A stretch of 64,000 nucleotides of DNA from Brachynemurus nebulosus (GCA_035578155.1 JAPWDM010000005.1:13730832-13794831), one strand, 5' to 3'. Counted from the first letter of the stretch, positions 23,781 through 34,775 are shown. The notes: generated by a model not told the origin, from the letters alone. Numbers and translations are program-made.

Positions 23781-25140
23781 GGGTTGTCCACTTTTGTTGA
23801 GAAAAATAAAGTGTCTAATCTTTTAAATACGAAAAAATAAAGTATTTGTCTAAAAAAAAAAACGTATTTTTCAAATTTAAGTTTTTATTGCCTTAAATAA
23901 TTTTTTTTGTTTTTAGCACAGTTATGCTAACAATTTTTAAAAGCTTTTATTTAACTTGCTATGTTAGTATGTTGGTTTAGATTAAATCTTGGAATCAAAA
24001 TTTAGACAGGTTCTAATTAAGCTAGAGGTTTCAAATTTTGCATACCTGTCTAACCTTGATGACAATGCAATATTGTATAATTAGTTTTGCCCTAAGTCGC
24101 CCCAAACCAAAATTTTTGATTTTTAGTCCTGTGCAACTTTTTGACATTTCGAATTGTCAAATATTGTCCATTGATTTTACATTGCAATTTTTTGTTTCCA
24201 TAGTTATACTTTATTAGGGTAAATTAACCGATTAAAATATAAGTAAAAGAATTACTTCTTTAATTTTTTCAAAAATTAATTGTAATCAGACTAAAAGGTA
24301 GAAAATAGATTAAAGTAAAAAAATGTTTTTTGAGGAAAATCTTTTATTAAAAAAGGGCTAAACAAAAATAAGTTAACTTTTGAGTGAGATTTAACGCAAT
24401 ATGCAACATAATTTATAAAAGCTTGAGGCGTTTAATTAAGTTTGGTACTACTGAAAAGTAAAATAGCTACACTTATATCCAAAACAGAAATAATTAACGA
24501 TACCGCCTCAAGCTTTTATAAATTATGTTGCATATTGCGTTAAATCTCACTCAAAAGTTATTTTATTTTTTTTAGCCCTTTTTTAATAAAAGCTTTTCCT
24601 TAAAAAACATTTTTTTTACTTTAATTTATTGTGATCTATGAACGTTTCGTAACTAATTTTACAATCGAAAGTTTAGATTTAAATAAATAATTCATTTTCT
24701 ATTAAATGTATGGAGGATCTATTTCTTTCTGCTCGCCTCTTCACATTCATCACCGAAAAAACTCTCAGTGAAAGCTAGGGTTCTGGGAACAGAAAGCAAA
24801 TAATAAAAATTTTTTTATATTTGGTAAGTTATCACACGCATTTTTAAGTAGGTATACATTACCGTTTTTCAGCAGTATTTTTCTTTGCAAATTCTTTCTT
24901 ATTATTAGTAGACTTTTCCTGGATTTTTTAAGTATTATTTTTTCAGAATATAGGTAAATCATCCATCTTAATATTTGATAAATCGTTTGGAAATTATGTA
25001 TCGGAGAGTTTTGTTTAGTTTAATCACAGTCAAGATTCAAAATAAAGTGTTTTAGCATACTTAATTTTTATGTAAAAGTGTAAAGTATGTTTGTGAAAAA
25101 TAAAGTGGAATACTTTATTATAAAATATGGTTGGCAACCC
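23781..25140. mobile_element. GGGTTG-end TIR element with a large internal hairpin
   Basis: The left end GGGTTGTCCACTTTTG follows TA at 23779-23780 and the right end ATGGTTGGCAACCC precedes TA at 25141-25142. Subterminal words AAAATAAAGT recur at both ends. The ends match those of the element at 37602-39441, suggesting one family. Only the first 10-15 bases are a clear TIR. The body has no recognisable transposase but contains the hairpin at 24309-24626. Confidence 0.65.
24309..24626. repeat. Hairpin with about 120-bp arms
   Basis: The left arm (24309-24430) and right arm (24504-24626) are nearly perfect reverse complements. Shared segments include AAAAAAGGGCTAA, ACTTTTGAGTGAGATTTA and ATAATTTATAAAAGCTTGAG. 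The loop is about 73 bases. The near identity, in a background of decayed repeats, points to a young inverted duplication or a small foldback inserted inside the element at 23781-25140. Confidence 0.88.
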
Positions 25141-25142
25141 TA

Positions 25143-25599
25143 TGTACAACATATCTAACTGTGCAACCAACTAACTGCATTGCAATACTCATCGATCTGG
25201 TGTGGATTTGATTGAAACATTTTTATCGTCACTAAGTATGTAATGTGTACTTTCCATTCTAAAATTGATTTAAATTTTTAGAAATTATTTTCCCATACAT
25301 TCTATATAAGGTTAAAACACTGTACCTACGTATGTAATATTTTATTTTTATGGTGATTAATAAATGTGTTTTAAAACGATCCAATTTTAAATTAATCTAA
25401 CTGAATAACTAGATAACTCAATGAAAGACTGATCGAGAGGGAGTCGAGCGTGCATAATTAGAGTTTCGTACAGTGAGCAGTCGACAGACCAAATTAAAGT
25501 TTTTTTATTTATGTAGGTATATTTAAATCTTATCCAAGTTTGCTTGGGATAACTGAAAAATGCATGAATTGTCGCACATTGTACTCAAACATTGAATGA
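25143..25599. other. Spacer, nothing recognised
   Basis: No feature supported apart from general AT richness. Confidence 0.5.
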
Positions 25600-26160
25600 A
25601 TGCTATAAGTCGGTCGGGATTCAAAGCTCCCGTTACACGTAGGCCACCAAATACGGGCCCATTGTACCCTACGGCATTCAAAGGGGACTAGCTAATACCC
25701 AGTTCCTCATAGAAACTCAGGATTGCACTAAGGTCTGCAATCCTGATGTCCTCGGAACTCAGTATTGGAGATCCTAGATACTTGCATCTCAAGGATGACA
25801 ATGCTTCGCAAGAGCATGAAACATGGGACGAAGATTCGTCCTTCAAGCCGCACCTTCGGCAGAAAGGACTCTCCACTAATCCTATGTTATGCACGTGCTT
25901 ACTCAGGACGTTATGCCCCGTGAATATACCTGTTAATCGGCTCAGCTGTACCCTGCTTAGAGATAGCAATTTCTTTCTCCGTTTTAAACTCGGCAGTACT
26001 ATAAGCTCTCGGGCCTGTCTGGCCATTGTACACACTTTCCAGAGATGGGCGTGCTGTCTTTTAGCCCAGTCATCCACAGCACACCTCACTCTCTGGAATG
26101 ATATTCCTAGGGCCGGCTCTGGACCTATTAAAGGTTGAGTTGAGCGTACTGAAACATTAG
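25600..26160 (-). mobile_element. 5'-truncated I/Jockey-type LINE, 3' end
   Basis: This holds the last part of a non-LTR retrotransposon on the minus strand: an RNase H coding segment (see the pseudogene entry) followed by about 80 bases of GC-rich 3' untranslated sequence with the word AATGGGCCCGTATTTGG. The end near 25600 has no poly-A. The 5' truncation near 26160 is what target-primed reverse transcription commonly leaves. The base composition is clearly unlike the AT-rich flanks. Confidence 0.85.
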
Positions 26161-26194
26161 TAAATACGTTGTCTATTACTGTTTTTCTCCTTTT
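25688..26194 (-). pseudogene. Non-LTR retrotransposon RNase H and Cys-rich tail
   Basis: The frame ends at the TAG at 25688-25690 and is open back to a stop at 26195-26197. The similarity begins near 26150 with LIGPEPALGIS, the familiar GPEP-x-LG-S box of the RNase H-bearing I/Jockey group. It is followed by a W-x6-H-x2-LW stretch, then SLSRVQLSRLTGIFTGHN (the R-x-LTG-x-x-x-GH box) and a zinc-finger-like CRRCGLKDESSSHVSCSC with a C-x2-C-x8-H-x-x-C-x-C pattern. These are the features at the C-terminus of such reverse transcriptase polyproteins. The reverse transcriptase and endonuclease parts are missing. The frame is intact over about 150 codons, which implies a recent insertion. Confidence 0.88.
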
Positions 26195-26439
26195 TCATCA
26201 ATTCTTACACTGTCGAAAAAAGTCGTAGTTTCCTAGCAATCTATGACTTCATATTTACTAGCTCCAATAAAATTAAAATTCTAGTTTTATAAGCTTAGGC
26301 AATCAGAGGGGTGGAGAGGAATGAACATTCCTAGCAAATTTTGAGCTATATCCATTAAAACTACTGAAGTATAAATTATAAAATAAACTTAATACGAACA
26401 TTTAATAATTTTAATCGACTGAAATTTTTTTTTAATTTA
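26161..26439. other. Spacer, nothing recognised
   Basis: No gene or element supported. Confidence 0.4.
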
Positions 26440-26600
26440 AACAAGAACTAACATTATGCCAAATTTCAAATTCCCACGTTACGTAAATTTCGAGAAAAAT
26501 ATCAATAACAGACGAACAGGCGGACATACGATAGTGATTTTATGTGGGCTTAGTTTTTCCTTTTAAGGTATGGTAGGTACCCTAAAAGCCAGAATTGAGT
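26440..26600 (+). repeat. Copy of the GACGAACAG dispersed repeat
   Basis: The order here is ATTATGCCAAATTTCAAAT, then a G-A-G-A-A-A-A-A-T block, then CAGACGAACAGGCGGACAT, then GATAGTGATTTTATG. It matches base by base, in opposite orientation, the copy at 55625-55765. This is the best plus-strand copy in the window. I recognise the general type (sequence with serial GACGGACAG words is common in insect genomes) but not a named family. Confidence 0.6.
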
Positions 26601-27261
26601 TGAAGTGTTAAAAATCTTAAACAGGCGTGTGTGACCTTAAATGTCGGAATCCTGACTAATTTTTAATGTTTTTCGGGATTGCTTGAATCAACCTACGCAT
26701 CAGAATTTTGTGCACTTTTGTGCACTTACTTTTTGAAAAATACCTTTATACATGAAGGTAATTTTGACTACACTAAAATGCACATTTTTAAATGTAGGTA
26801 CTATTTTAATTTATGTTAATTAATAACAAAAGAATCAATAAAAGTTGTTCGTATTAAATAAACTTTACGTGGAGTACAAATATAAACAACGAAAAAATTA
26901 CACCTTAAATATTTGCTTTATTGGCGGCCCCCTAAAGTAAAATTCATATCCGATCATTAAAGAATATTGACTATATTGACAAATACATACATACAACTAT
27001 AGGTACAGAAAGTAAGTTCACATACTAATACATTTATAATTATGTATGAATGTGAATTCACATATTGCTACTTGAAACACATATTTATAACTGTATCGGT
27101 AAAATTTTAACGGATGTTAACAGGTATCTTTACAGGTACACTTACCCATCAATAAATTTATATCTAATGTGTATTCTACATAATCGATTTTGATTCATTA
27201 CGAATAAGTTAAAATTTGCTTTACTTATAATTTAAAACAGACTTCCTTTTATCAATTTAAT
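26601..27261. other. AT-rich spacer, nothing recognised
   Basis: No gene, RNA or bounded repeat was found. Confidence 0.45.
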
Positions 27262-27550
27262 CATAGGTGTCGACGCATTTTGTAACAGTGAATTATAAAT
27301 CGTAATAAAAATGTTCTCAGCCAATAGGATTTTAATACCAAAATCTGCCGCATTATTCTGTTATACTATCAAAATTTTCTAGCTAAAATGAAGCAGTTTC
27401 TGTAGTTTCTTTTCAATTCAATTCTAGGGCCAAAAATCCCCATTATGGACCGCATTATCTTTTATACTTCTCTATATTTCTCTAAAAATGTCATACATAA
27501 AATAAATCCACTTTTCATCCCTATCATTACCTTTTTTGTGGACGCCTATG
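27262..27550. mobile_element. Small TIR element with CATAGGYGTC ends
   Basis: CATAGGTGTCGACGCATTTT at the left pairs imperfectly with AAGGTAATG-region sequence ending GTGGACGCCTATG at the right. About 289 bp, non-coding. No target-site duplication is obvious, so the superfamily is open and the call is tentative. Confidence 0.5.
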
Positions 27551-27909
27551 TGATATTTATGGAGAGGAAATAACAACTTATAGATTACGTTATTTGCTTT
27601 CAACAAAAAAACCCTTAGTTCTCAAGAAACATAATATCAGAATTATAGATCAATATAAATACATTCAATTTTTTTTATATAATAAAGAAACGGTTATTAA
27701 CGACTTTTCTTTTATCACAATCACAAGTTGTGAATTGTTTAGAAAGCTCGAACGAATATAATATATTACATAGTCCAAAATAGTCTAAAATATTAAATTA
27801 TTATTCGTCGACAAGTCAAATTATTCTTATTCTTTTAAAATCTATTTATTATAAATTATCTAAAAAACAGTGGACTATAACTAGATAATTTAAAATAATT
27901 TTACCAGAT
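27551..27909. other. Spacer, nothing recognised
   Basis: AT-rich; no feature supported. Confidence 0.45.
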
Positions 27910-27912
27910 TTA

Positions 27913-28372
27913 GGCCCGATTTACATTAACGCTCTGCTCTCACTCCGATATCACTCCGCTCCAGGTTCGATAAAATATTCTTACACAATAAACAATGAGT
28001 GTATTCACATCATCGTTCTGATATTGGTCCGATATCAATCACGGTTGGCTCTCGCTCCAATGTCACTCCAATATCAATACCACTTAGGTAATATTTTATC
28101 GGAGCGATATCAGACTTGTTATGGCTTGTACCTATAGTGTAAACACTTTTTTGATTCCTCTCCACTCCGCTTGCATTCAGTTGTTATGAAAAGATATTTG
28201 TATCGAACTGAGACCGAACTGGGAGCGTACCCAGAGTGGCATTATAATGTGAATAGAGAACGAATAGGTACCAGCATGATATCAGCACTGTAATGTGAAC
28301 ACAACAAGATTATATCGAATCGGGAGCGGAGTGATATCGGAGTGAGAGCAGAGCGTTAATGTAAATCGGGCC
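27913..28372. mobile_element. PIF/Harbinger-like MITE, TTA target
   Basis: The inverted ends GGCCCGATTTACATTAACGC and GCGTTAATGTAAATCGGGCC are perfect over at least 20 bases and continue for about 50. TTA lies at 27910-27912 and 28373-28375, a 3-bp TWA-type duplication typical of PIF/Harbinger. Inside, the words GATATCACTCCG, GATATCGGAGTGA and GATATTGGTCCGATATC are repeated in both orientations. 460 bp, no transposase frame. Confidence 0.9.
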
Positions 28373-28419
28373 TTATTATCCGATTTTCTAGCTCTACCAT
28401 AACCGTAAAGTCTATATTC

Positions 28420-28868
28420 AAATAGCCCTGTCACAGCATTTTGCATAATATAGCAAATTTCCGTTTACAAAATTTAATTTGCCTCGGAAATTAGTTCACA
28501 TAGAATAATAGTTCAATAACCTTTTTTATGTGATTTTTCTCCTCTTTCTAGTAGTGTAAAAAATGTCGTAAAAACTTTTGAATTTGAAGAAATTTTGGCA
28601 AAAACTTATTTTTTTACCAAAAATGCCCAAAAAATCACGTTTCGGGTATCAGACGTGTCTGGCTGAAGAACTCATCCAAGATTTTTGGACTTCCAACCAC
28701 ATTTCGTAAGAATAGGATATTTCGTTCGAGAGTTATGGTGCGAACACACACACATACAATTTCGGATTCTAGGGATCTTAAAACAAATTTCTATCATAGT
28801 CTCAGGCTGAAGTCGCGTCATTGGAGTGGTTGTAATAGCTGAATTTTCGATTGGAAAATTCGTTAAAA
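28420..28868 (+). mobile_element. Helentron-like dispersed repeat, copy 1
   Basis: The left end CCCTGTCACAGCATTTTGCA is followed by ATATAGCAAATTTCCG. The right end is AGCTGAATTTTCGATTGG, then AAAATTCGTTAAAA. Between lie GATTTTTCTCCTCTTT, AATTTTGGCAAAAAC, CAGACGTGTCTGGCTGA and GAAGTCGCGTCATTGGAG, all shared in order with the copies at 29546, 45736 and 54231. The word TAGCGAATTTCC near the left and its complement GGAAATTCGCTA at the right form subterminal inverted repeats, and the right one is half of a hairpin. This copy is diverged. Confidence 0.75.
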
Positions 28869-29545
28869 CTGTTAGTCGTTTTTCAGCAGAAAGAGATCAG
28901 GTTTAGCAAGAAAGTAGCAACAAGAATGAAAATTGGCCTCCGAAAATAATATTAACAACTATGGTCCATTAAATCTCTATAAAATCAAAATTATAAGGAA
29001 TTTTGTCATGAAATTTTTTATAAAGTTGAATACTCCCTTAATATCAATTATAATTGAGAAAATTTAAAAATAATTTTAAAAAAGTTCAGTTTTCATAAAA
29101 ATAATTATTACCGATTTACACATCTGAACATATCATCTGATATTTTTAAATAAATTGTCAAATTTTACGGCTTGTATTAAATTTCCCAAATTAAAGTAGA
29201 GATATATGTATGTGGAGGTACGCAGGCACATTATCAAAAAAGTTACTCATGTGTGGCGCTAATAAAATTTCATAAAAATATCATAGGTCGTTCGTATCGA
29301 AATAATCTTATTGTTAAATAAACACACGCTGTGATTTGATGGTTTTAATTACAGTGTAAGGAATTATAAGACTTTAAATTCAATAACTCAATTGTAATAG
29401 GTAAAACAATATAGTATACTTATAAAAATAAACTGAATTTTATATATTTTGTATAGTGCATAAATAGAAAAGTTTACAAATATAAAAAATGTCATACTGA
29501 TGATGACTAAAAAAGTATTTCATTTGCATCCATTGCCACATTAGC
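28869..29545. other. Spacer between two copies of the same dispersed repeat
   Basis: AT-rich; no gene, and no homology noticed to either flanking copy. Confidence 0.45.
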
Positions 29546-29950
29546 TAAATACCCCTGTCGCAGCATCCTGCATAACATAGCGAATTTTCGTTTATAAAAA
29601 TCCGTTTTTTTTGTGATTTTTCACCCTTTTAAGTGATTTTTCCTCCTCTTTGAAATGGTGTAAATAAATATCGCAAAAATTTTTTTAATTTGAGAAAATT
29701 TTGGCAAAAAACTAATTTTTCTTACGAAAAATGACCAAAAAAACCATGTTCCAAGCATCCGACATGGCTGGCTAACGAACTTGTCCAACGGTGTGGGACT
29801 AAATATAAATACAATATATAAATTTTAGTGAATATTATTTTCGGTTTCTAGGGACCTCAAAACAAATTTCTGCCATAGTCCCGGGCTAAAGTCGCGTCAT
29901 GATAGTGGCTGTAATAGCTGAATTCCATTCTGGAAATTCGCTAAAATTTA
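29546..29950 (+). mobile_element. Helentron-like dispersed repeat, copy 2
   Basis: The best left end in the window reads ACCCCTGTCGCAGCATCCTG, then ATAACATAGCGAATTTTCG. The right end reads AGCTGAATTCCATTCTGG, then AAATTCGCTAAAA. The shared middle words are GATTTTTCCTCCTCTTTG, ATTTTGGCAAAAAAC and GGGCTAAAGTCGCGTCATG. Immediately left of the copy is TTAGCTAAATAC, which resembles the family's right end joined to its left end. The copy may therefore derive from a head-to-tail pair. Confidence 0.8.
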
Positions 29951-30914
29951 AATACTTTAAAATAATAATCCTTCAAATAAAATAACCTAATGCTTCGGTG
30001 TGCTTCTTAACACGATGACGGTCATGAAGAATTATGACGAAATGACCAACTGATACATTTTAGATGGAATTGGTGATGTGACAGAGCGTGCATGGTGTCG
30101 TAATTAATCAGGTTTTAATTTCTCAGATGAAACAAATTCCATCAAATTCCATTTTTAATTAAAAATTCCATTACAGTGGCTTAACAGGCAAGAAAAATAT
30201 TTAACAGTGGTTAATTTTCTCTTTCTTTGTACTTTTCTGGATCTAGAAATGTCCCTTGAAAATGGTGAAAGCACATTTTAATTGTTGTTAAATTAAAAAC
30301 GATATTAGTGTGTTAAAACAACAGCACCGGAAGAAAATATCCTACATTCTATCCCGAAATCTATGAAAAGTCTAGCTACTGAAGCACCCGGACTTAAAAC
30401 GTGTTCAGAATATACTTGGCAACTTTTTAACCTCTGCACATTTTATCGTTATTGTATACTTATTAAAGTCTTATTAGCATTTTTTCAAAATATTTTTGTT
30501 TGCACGGTTTTTTTATTGAAAGTGACCTTGTTTTGTTTCTTATTATTTTATGGTCACAAAACACCTGTTTCAACCACATGGTGACCACACCATCCTTTTT
30601 TTTTGTACTTATTAGCCAACGTTCATCGTCAGGCCGTCAACATTTACAATGTAAAAAAGTTTAATTTACTTTAAAATTTATATTGAATGTATAACGTGTT
30701 ACAAATTTTAATTTGGATAAAAATCTTTTAATTCGGACTTTTAATGCTGAAATAATTTTATTATATATTTAATTTCCTATCGTCATAAGGCTACAAAATT
30801 TATTCATTAAAGTTATATGCAACGGCGGAATTATTGTCGGGTTAATAAAGTCATTCCACTACGCATCTTGTGTAAAACAACCATATTTTCTAGGAATATT
30901 TACAAATTATCTAA
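29951..30914. other. AT-rich spacer, nothing recognised
   Basis: No gene supported. The 73-codon frame at 30363-30584 is rich in F, L and C residues without a family signature. Confidence 0.45.
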
Positions 30915-31854
30915 CAAGGGGAGTATCAAACATGGGAATCATGGATTGGGAAGAAATTAATATATGTTGTAGAATATATTTCTTTGAGTATTGTAGTAGT
31001 AATAATTTAGGCCAATGCGCCTTTGTTTGGAGATTAAACACACGAAAAATTTCCAATAACATATCGTGTTTGATATGTATCAGTTAGTTGGTACTCTCTG
31101 CAACAGTGGCGCTTGGTGGTGTGGTTAGAGTATGCTCTCATGTATGTAACTTTTTTTAATATACAGACGGAAAGGTTCTATGTTCGAATTACCTTTCCAA
31201 CATAATTCTCTTTTCAGTTTTTTTTTAAACTTTTGGAATATTGTACGATGCTATAATCATTTTCTAAAAAAGGAGATATAATATTTTTTGTACATGTTTT
31301 ACATTATATTTACATAAAATATATGTTAATACATACATTTTTACATAAAATTAAAGCGATATGTTTATTATAAATTAATTATACTATTTTTAGACATTCT
31401 TCATTTAATCCTTATTTAAAGAATGGCAATTGTAAATGGTTTTATAATAATGACATAAAAAAGAATACCATATCTCCGTTAAAAAATATTTATAGCATCG
31501 TCAATGTAATTAAGCATTGTACAATATTGAAAAAGTTAAAAAAAAATTTAAAAGAGAAGATTTTGTTGGAAAAGCATAGATTTGAACATAGAAACTTTCC
31601 GTCTGTGTATTAAAAAAACTTACATACATGAGAGCAGACTCTAAATACACCACCAGCGGCCGCTGTTGCAGGCAGTACCAACTAACTGATACATATCAAA
31701 CACGATATGTTATTGGAAACTTTTCGTGCGTTTAATTTCTAAACGAAGGCGCATTGGACTAAATTATTATTACTACAATATCCAGAGAAATACATTCTAC
31801 AACGCATATTAATTTTTCCCAAATCCGTGATTCCCATGTTTGATACTCCCCTTG
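30915..31854. mobile_element. Foldback MITE with TAA target and tRNA-like motifs in its arms
   Basis: Ends CAAGGGGAGTATCAAACATG and CATGTTTGATACTCCCCTTG are perfect inverted repeats, flanked by TAA at 30912-30914 and 31855-31857. This is a TWA duplication as in PIF/Harbinger elements. The arms run about 375-390 bp (to about 31290 and from about 31465), leaving a loop of about 170 bases. Each arm carries a polymerase III-like pair of boxes: GGTGTGGTTAGAG near 31118 and TGTTCGAATTACC near 31181, with mirrored counterparts at about 31640 and 31580. The arms differ by scattered substitutions. No coding frame. Confidence 0.88.
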
Positions 31855-31857
31855 TAA

Positions 31858-32390
31858 ATACAAAGTCTCGGCGGATATATGAGTTTTACAATCAGCTAAT
31901 AGATTCCGCCATCGGATGTTTAACCAAAGCTTTTTTGATTCTTCTAATTTTTAAAATGTGTTTAGCTCATCGAACTCAAACAACACAATTACAATTTGGT
32001 ACATTCTGTAGTTGATTAAAAATATTTTTGTTTTTTCGTTTTGATTATTTTTTTCTTGTTAGTGCACCTGATACTTTTTTGCTGCAGAAAGAAATCAGGT
32101 GTATTTTAAATTTAAAGAACAAATTAACCTTAGGCTGTTATAGTGTCTTATATAATGCATATTTCTACACTTGTGTGTATGCGTGTAATATGCAAACACT
32201 TGTAAATGATTACGTGCCTATATTTGAAAAATTAATTTAAAACTAATGGATATTAATTTTCTACTAAAGGCCGTGGCTGAATAAGATGGCCTCGCAAGTA
32301 TCATTTTTTTGTTTTTTGTTGCATTGCTATAAAGTAGTGGTGGTGCCAATTTTGAACGGTTTAATCGAATTGTTGAAAAAATATATACCA
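31858..32390. other. Spacer, nothing recognised
   Basis: Open frames at 31827-32240 show no recognisable motifs. Confidence 0.4.
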
Positions 32391-32973
32391 TGTGAGTTTT
32401 TTGAAAGTTGCCATTTCTATTACAACCAAATTTTTATGATAGAAATGGTACTAGAAAAGGTTCTTTTCTTGGATATAATGGAAATGTAACCAATAAAATC
32501 ACTATCGGTCGAAGTAGCCTCACATGGTATATATGTGAGTTTTTTGAGAGTTGCCATTTCTATTACAACCAAATTTTTATGATAGAAATGGTACTAGAAA
32601 AGGTTCTTTTCTTGGATATAATGGAAATAAAATCACTATCGGTCGAAGTAGCCTCAAGTACATATGCATATTTTTACTGCCTAACTGATAAATCAAAGAA
32701 AAATTAAAAAATTAAACTTGGATAAAAAATTTTTTTTGCTCATTTATGTTGTTAATTAATGCATTAGATCAGTTTTATCGAAAAATTAATATATAGTCTC
32801 GTTTAAAAATCTATAATTTTGTACCATAGCTCGAAAACCATAAGAGCTATAAAGCTTCTGACTATAGCAATCGATTGCTCCCGTCGATATCTACAACTCT
32901 TATTTGAACAATTTTTCGAATAAAATCAACGGTTTGGCTGTAATAAAAATGGCAACTCTCGAAAAACTCACAC
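32391..32973. repeat. 143-bp tandem duplication plus an inverted partial copy
   Basis: Unit 1 (32391-32522) and unit 2 (32534-32656) both start TGTGAGTTTTTTGA and end GGTCGAAGTAGCCTCA, with near identity. Unit 2 lacks about ten bases around GTAACCAAT. The first 38 bases recur inverted at 32936-32973 (GGCAACTCTCGAAAAACTCA). The layout could be a TIR element whose left end was duplicated. The frames across it merely repeat the same peptide. Confidence 0.85.
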
Positions 32974-33158
32974 AGTATGTTGTTGACATCACTGAGATAC
33001 ATTTAAAAACAAGTTTTGACAACGTGTTGGCAGCCTTACACAATAACCAAAATTTTCTCGCAGAATCTAACGAAGAAAGGAAATAATACGAGCAGTGAGA
33101 GTTTCTTTTAAGTGAATTTCCATTTTGGAAATACACTTATTACAACGGGTGCCATGGA

Positions 33159-33516
33159 CAGGCCCGATCCTGGCCACTTGACCGCCTTTGTTCTTCTAAT
33201 AAAAATGCCGCCCTAAAAATTTTTTTTTGAAATGTTGTTACAAAATTCTACATTGTAAAAAAGAGCAGTGCCCGCTCTAGCGCTTACGCTGCCCCGGACA
33301 AGAGGGAATAAGTCCGCCCCTGCACGAAACGAGGGACCTTTTTTTTTGGTCGCTGGGTGTGTCAAAATCACGCCCCCTTTTCTGTTTTTTATACCGGCAA
33401 CCTTTTTTCTTTTTGCTCCTCAGCTGTAAAATAACTGGAATTATGGAAATGCCGCCCTTCTGTTTCGGCCTCCTTTGTTCTAGGAACAAAATGAACAACC
33501 GCTAGGATTGGCCCTG
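33159..33516. mobile_element. hAT MITE with exact 8-bp target duplication
   Basis: GCCATGGA at 33151-33158 is repeated exactly at 33517-33524. Between them the element starts CAGGCCCGATCCTGGC and ends GCTAGGATTGGCCCTG, an imperfect TIR. Eight-base duplications and CAG...CTG ends are the hAT signature. The 358-bp body is GC-rich at intervals (TGCCCGCTCTAGCGC, GTCCGCCCCTGC) and non-coding. Confidence 0.93.
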
Positions 33517-33529
33517 GCCATGGAAAGAC

Positions 33530-33713
33530 CTGAACCCGAAACTATGACAGAAATTTGATGAAGTTTTCTTTTTGGATGCAGAATAATTTTAGTATTAAGG
33601 TTTGACCAATACCCAATTACTAAAATGACAGAAATTTGTTTAAGGCCTCGAGAAACTAAAAATGACCTTCACGAAACGTTATGTTATGCAGATGCTGCGA
33701 CAGGGCTATTTTT
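33530..33713 (-). mobile_element. Helentron-like dispersed repeat, partial copy 3 (reverse)
   Basis: Reading the minus strand, the copy starts at 33713 with AAATAGCCCTGTCGCAGC, then ATCTGCATAACATA. It then jumps to the family's later section (AAACAAATTTCTGTCAT). The middle is deleted or rearranged; a second AAATTTCTGTCATAG appears near 33540-33555. This is a rearranged remnant next to the hAT element at 33159-33516. Confidence 0.6.
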
Positions 33714-33883
33714 TCTTATCCTGATAACAACTTTATTTCGAATGGATATTTTAACGAATCTAACAGAAATATTGTTAAACTAATGCGAAACTCAATTGCA
33801 AATTTTTAATGTTTTTAACTTTTGTCTATACTAGAATAATATGTAACTGTTACTTCTACAATACTAGGCAAGCGCGTATGCAA

Positions 33884-33894
33884 GGGGGGGGGGG
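33884..33894. repeat. Run of 11 G, context shared with 44902
   Basis: The string TGCAA, eleven G, then TC occurs here and again at 44897-44914 with the same G count. G-runs this long are otherwise absent from this AT-rich window, so the two are likely ends of one repeat family. Confidence 0.7.
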
Positions 33895-33899
33895 TCAAG

Positions 33900-34569
33900 G
33901 GGTCATGCATTTTTCAGTTATCAAAAGCAAATCGGGATAAGATTTAGATATACATAATTAAAAAAAAAAGTTTGATTTGGTTCATTAATTGTTCACTATA
34001 CGAGACCCTAATTGTGTGAGCCTGATTTGTCTTCCGATCAATTTTTCTTACAGTAACGAGCAAACTACTAAAAAAAAAATTGTAGGTACTGAATTATCTG
34101 TAGCAATATTAAATAATAAATATCAAGATAATACTTAAGTCTGAAAAGCGAATTATTTATTGTTCATAAAAATCAGCAATAAAAATACGTATCATTTTTC
34201 TCCAAAAATAAATTTTTGGTAGGTAGGTAAGTATGTATAATAGTATTTTCGTGTTTAAAACAAATTTATATTCTGCTTATCTTGGCTACACGTTTTTAAA
34301 TAAAACGAACTCTTAATAAAACTGGCCACTCTTAATAAACTATAATGTTATATGTTCAAGGATGTTTATTTTTTTTAACCAATGCAAAAATTCACCTGTT
34401 CGTTCAAATCTATTTGACACACAATACGATATGTCCACATGTCGATTGTGTATAGACTGGTACAGAATGTAATACGTATGAATGTATGTTTATTCCAGTT
34501 TCCAGAATAAATGTACAGAATGACTAATTACAGAGATTTTATAATAATTATAAAATATATATTTTTTAA
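33900..34569. other. Spacer, nothing recognised
   Basis: AT-rich sequence without a supported feature. Confidence 0.45.
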
Positions 34570-34574
34570 ACTTT

Positions 34575-34775
34575 CTTGTCTATAACAGACGCCCCCGCAC
34601 ATCACTATTTGTATTACTTTATTTATTTATACAACAATGTTTACGTTACATTACGTTATACATTCATGATGTGAGTGGAGGACAAAGAAAACAGTAACGG
34701 ATTACAATTTGAAAACCATGCGCCTGGTGTTGACTTCTTAAAGGAAATATGTCAATATTCATTTGGAACTCTCAG
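34575..34775 (-). mobile_element. 5'-truncated SINE, reverse orientation
   Basis: On the minus strand the sequence reads TTCCAAATGAATATTG, CCTTTAAGAAG, GTCCTCCACTCACATCAT, GAATGTATAA, AATAAATAAAGTA, ACAAATAGTGATGTG and TCTGTTATAGAC. The same words occur in the same order in the full SINE at 61358-61703. The tRNA-related head is missing, as is usual for truncated retroposons. It ends near TCTGTTATAGAC without the (ATT) tail. Confidence 0.82.

Noticed and set aside
25746..26138. 130-codon plus-strand frame
   Set aside because: Antisense shadow of the LINE RNase H frame.
31106..31195. tRNA gene in the left arm of the foldback MITE
   Set aside because: A T7 run interrupts it between the boxes, the anticodon and acceptor stems do not pair properly, and the B box is imperfect; kept only as tRNA-like motifs.
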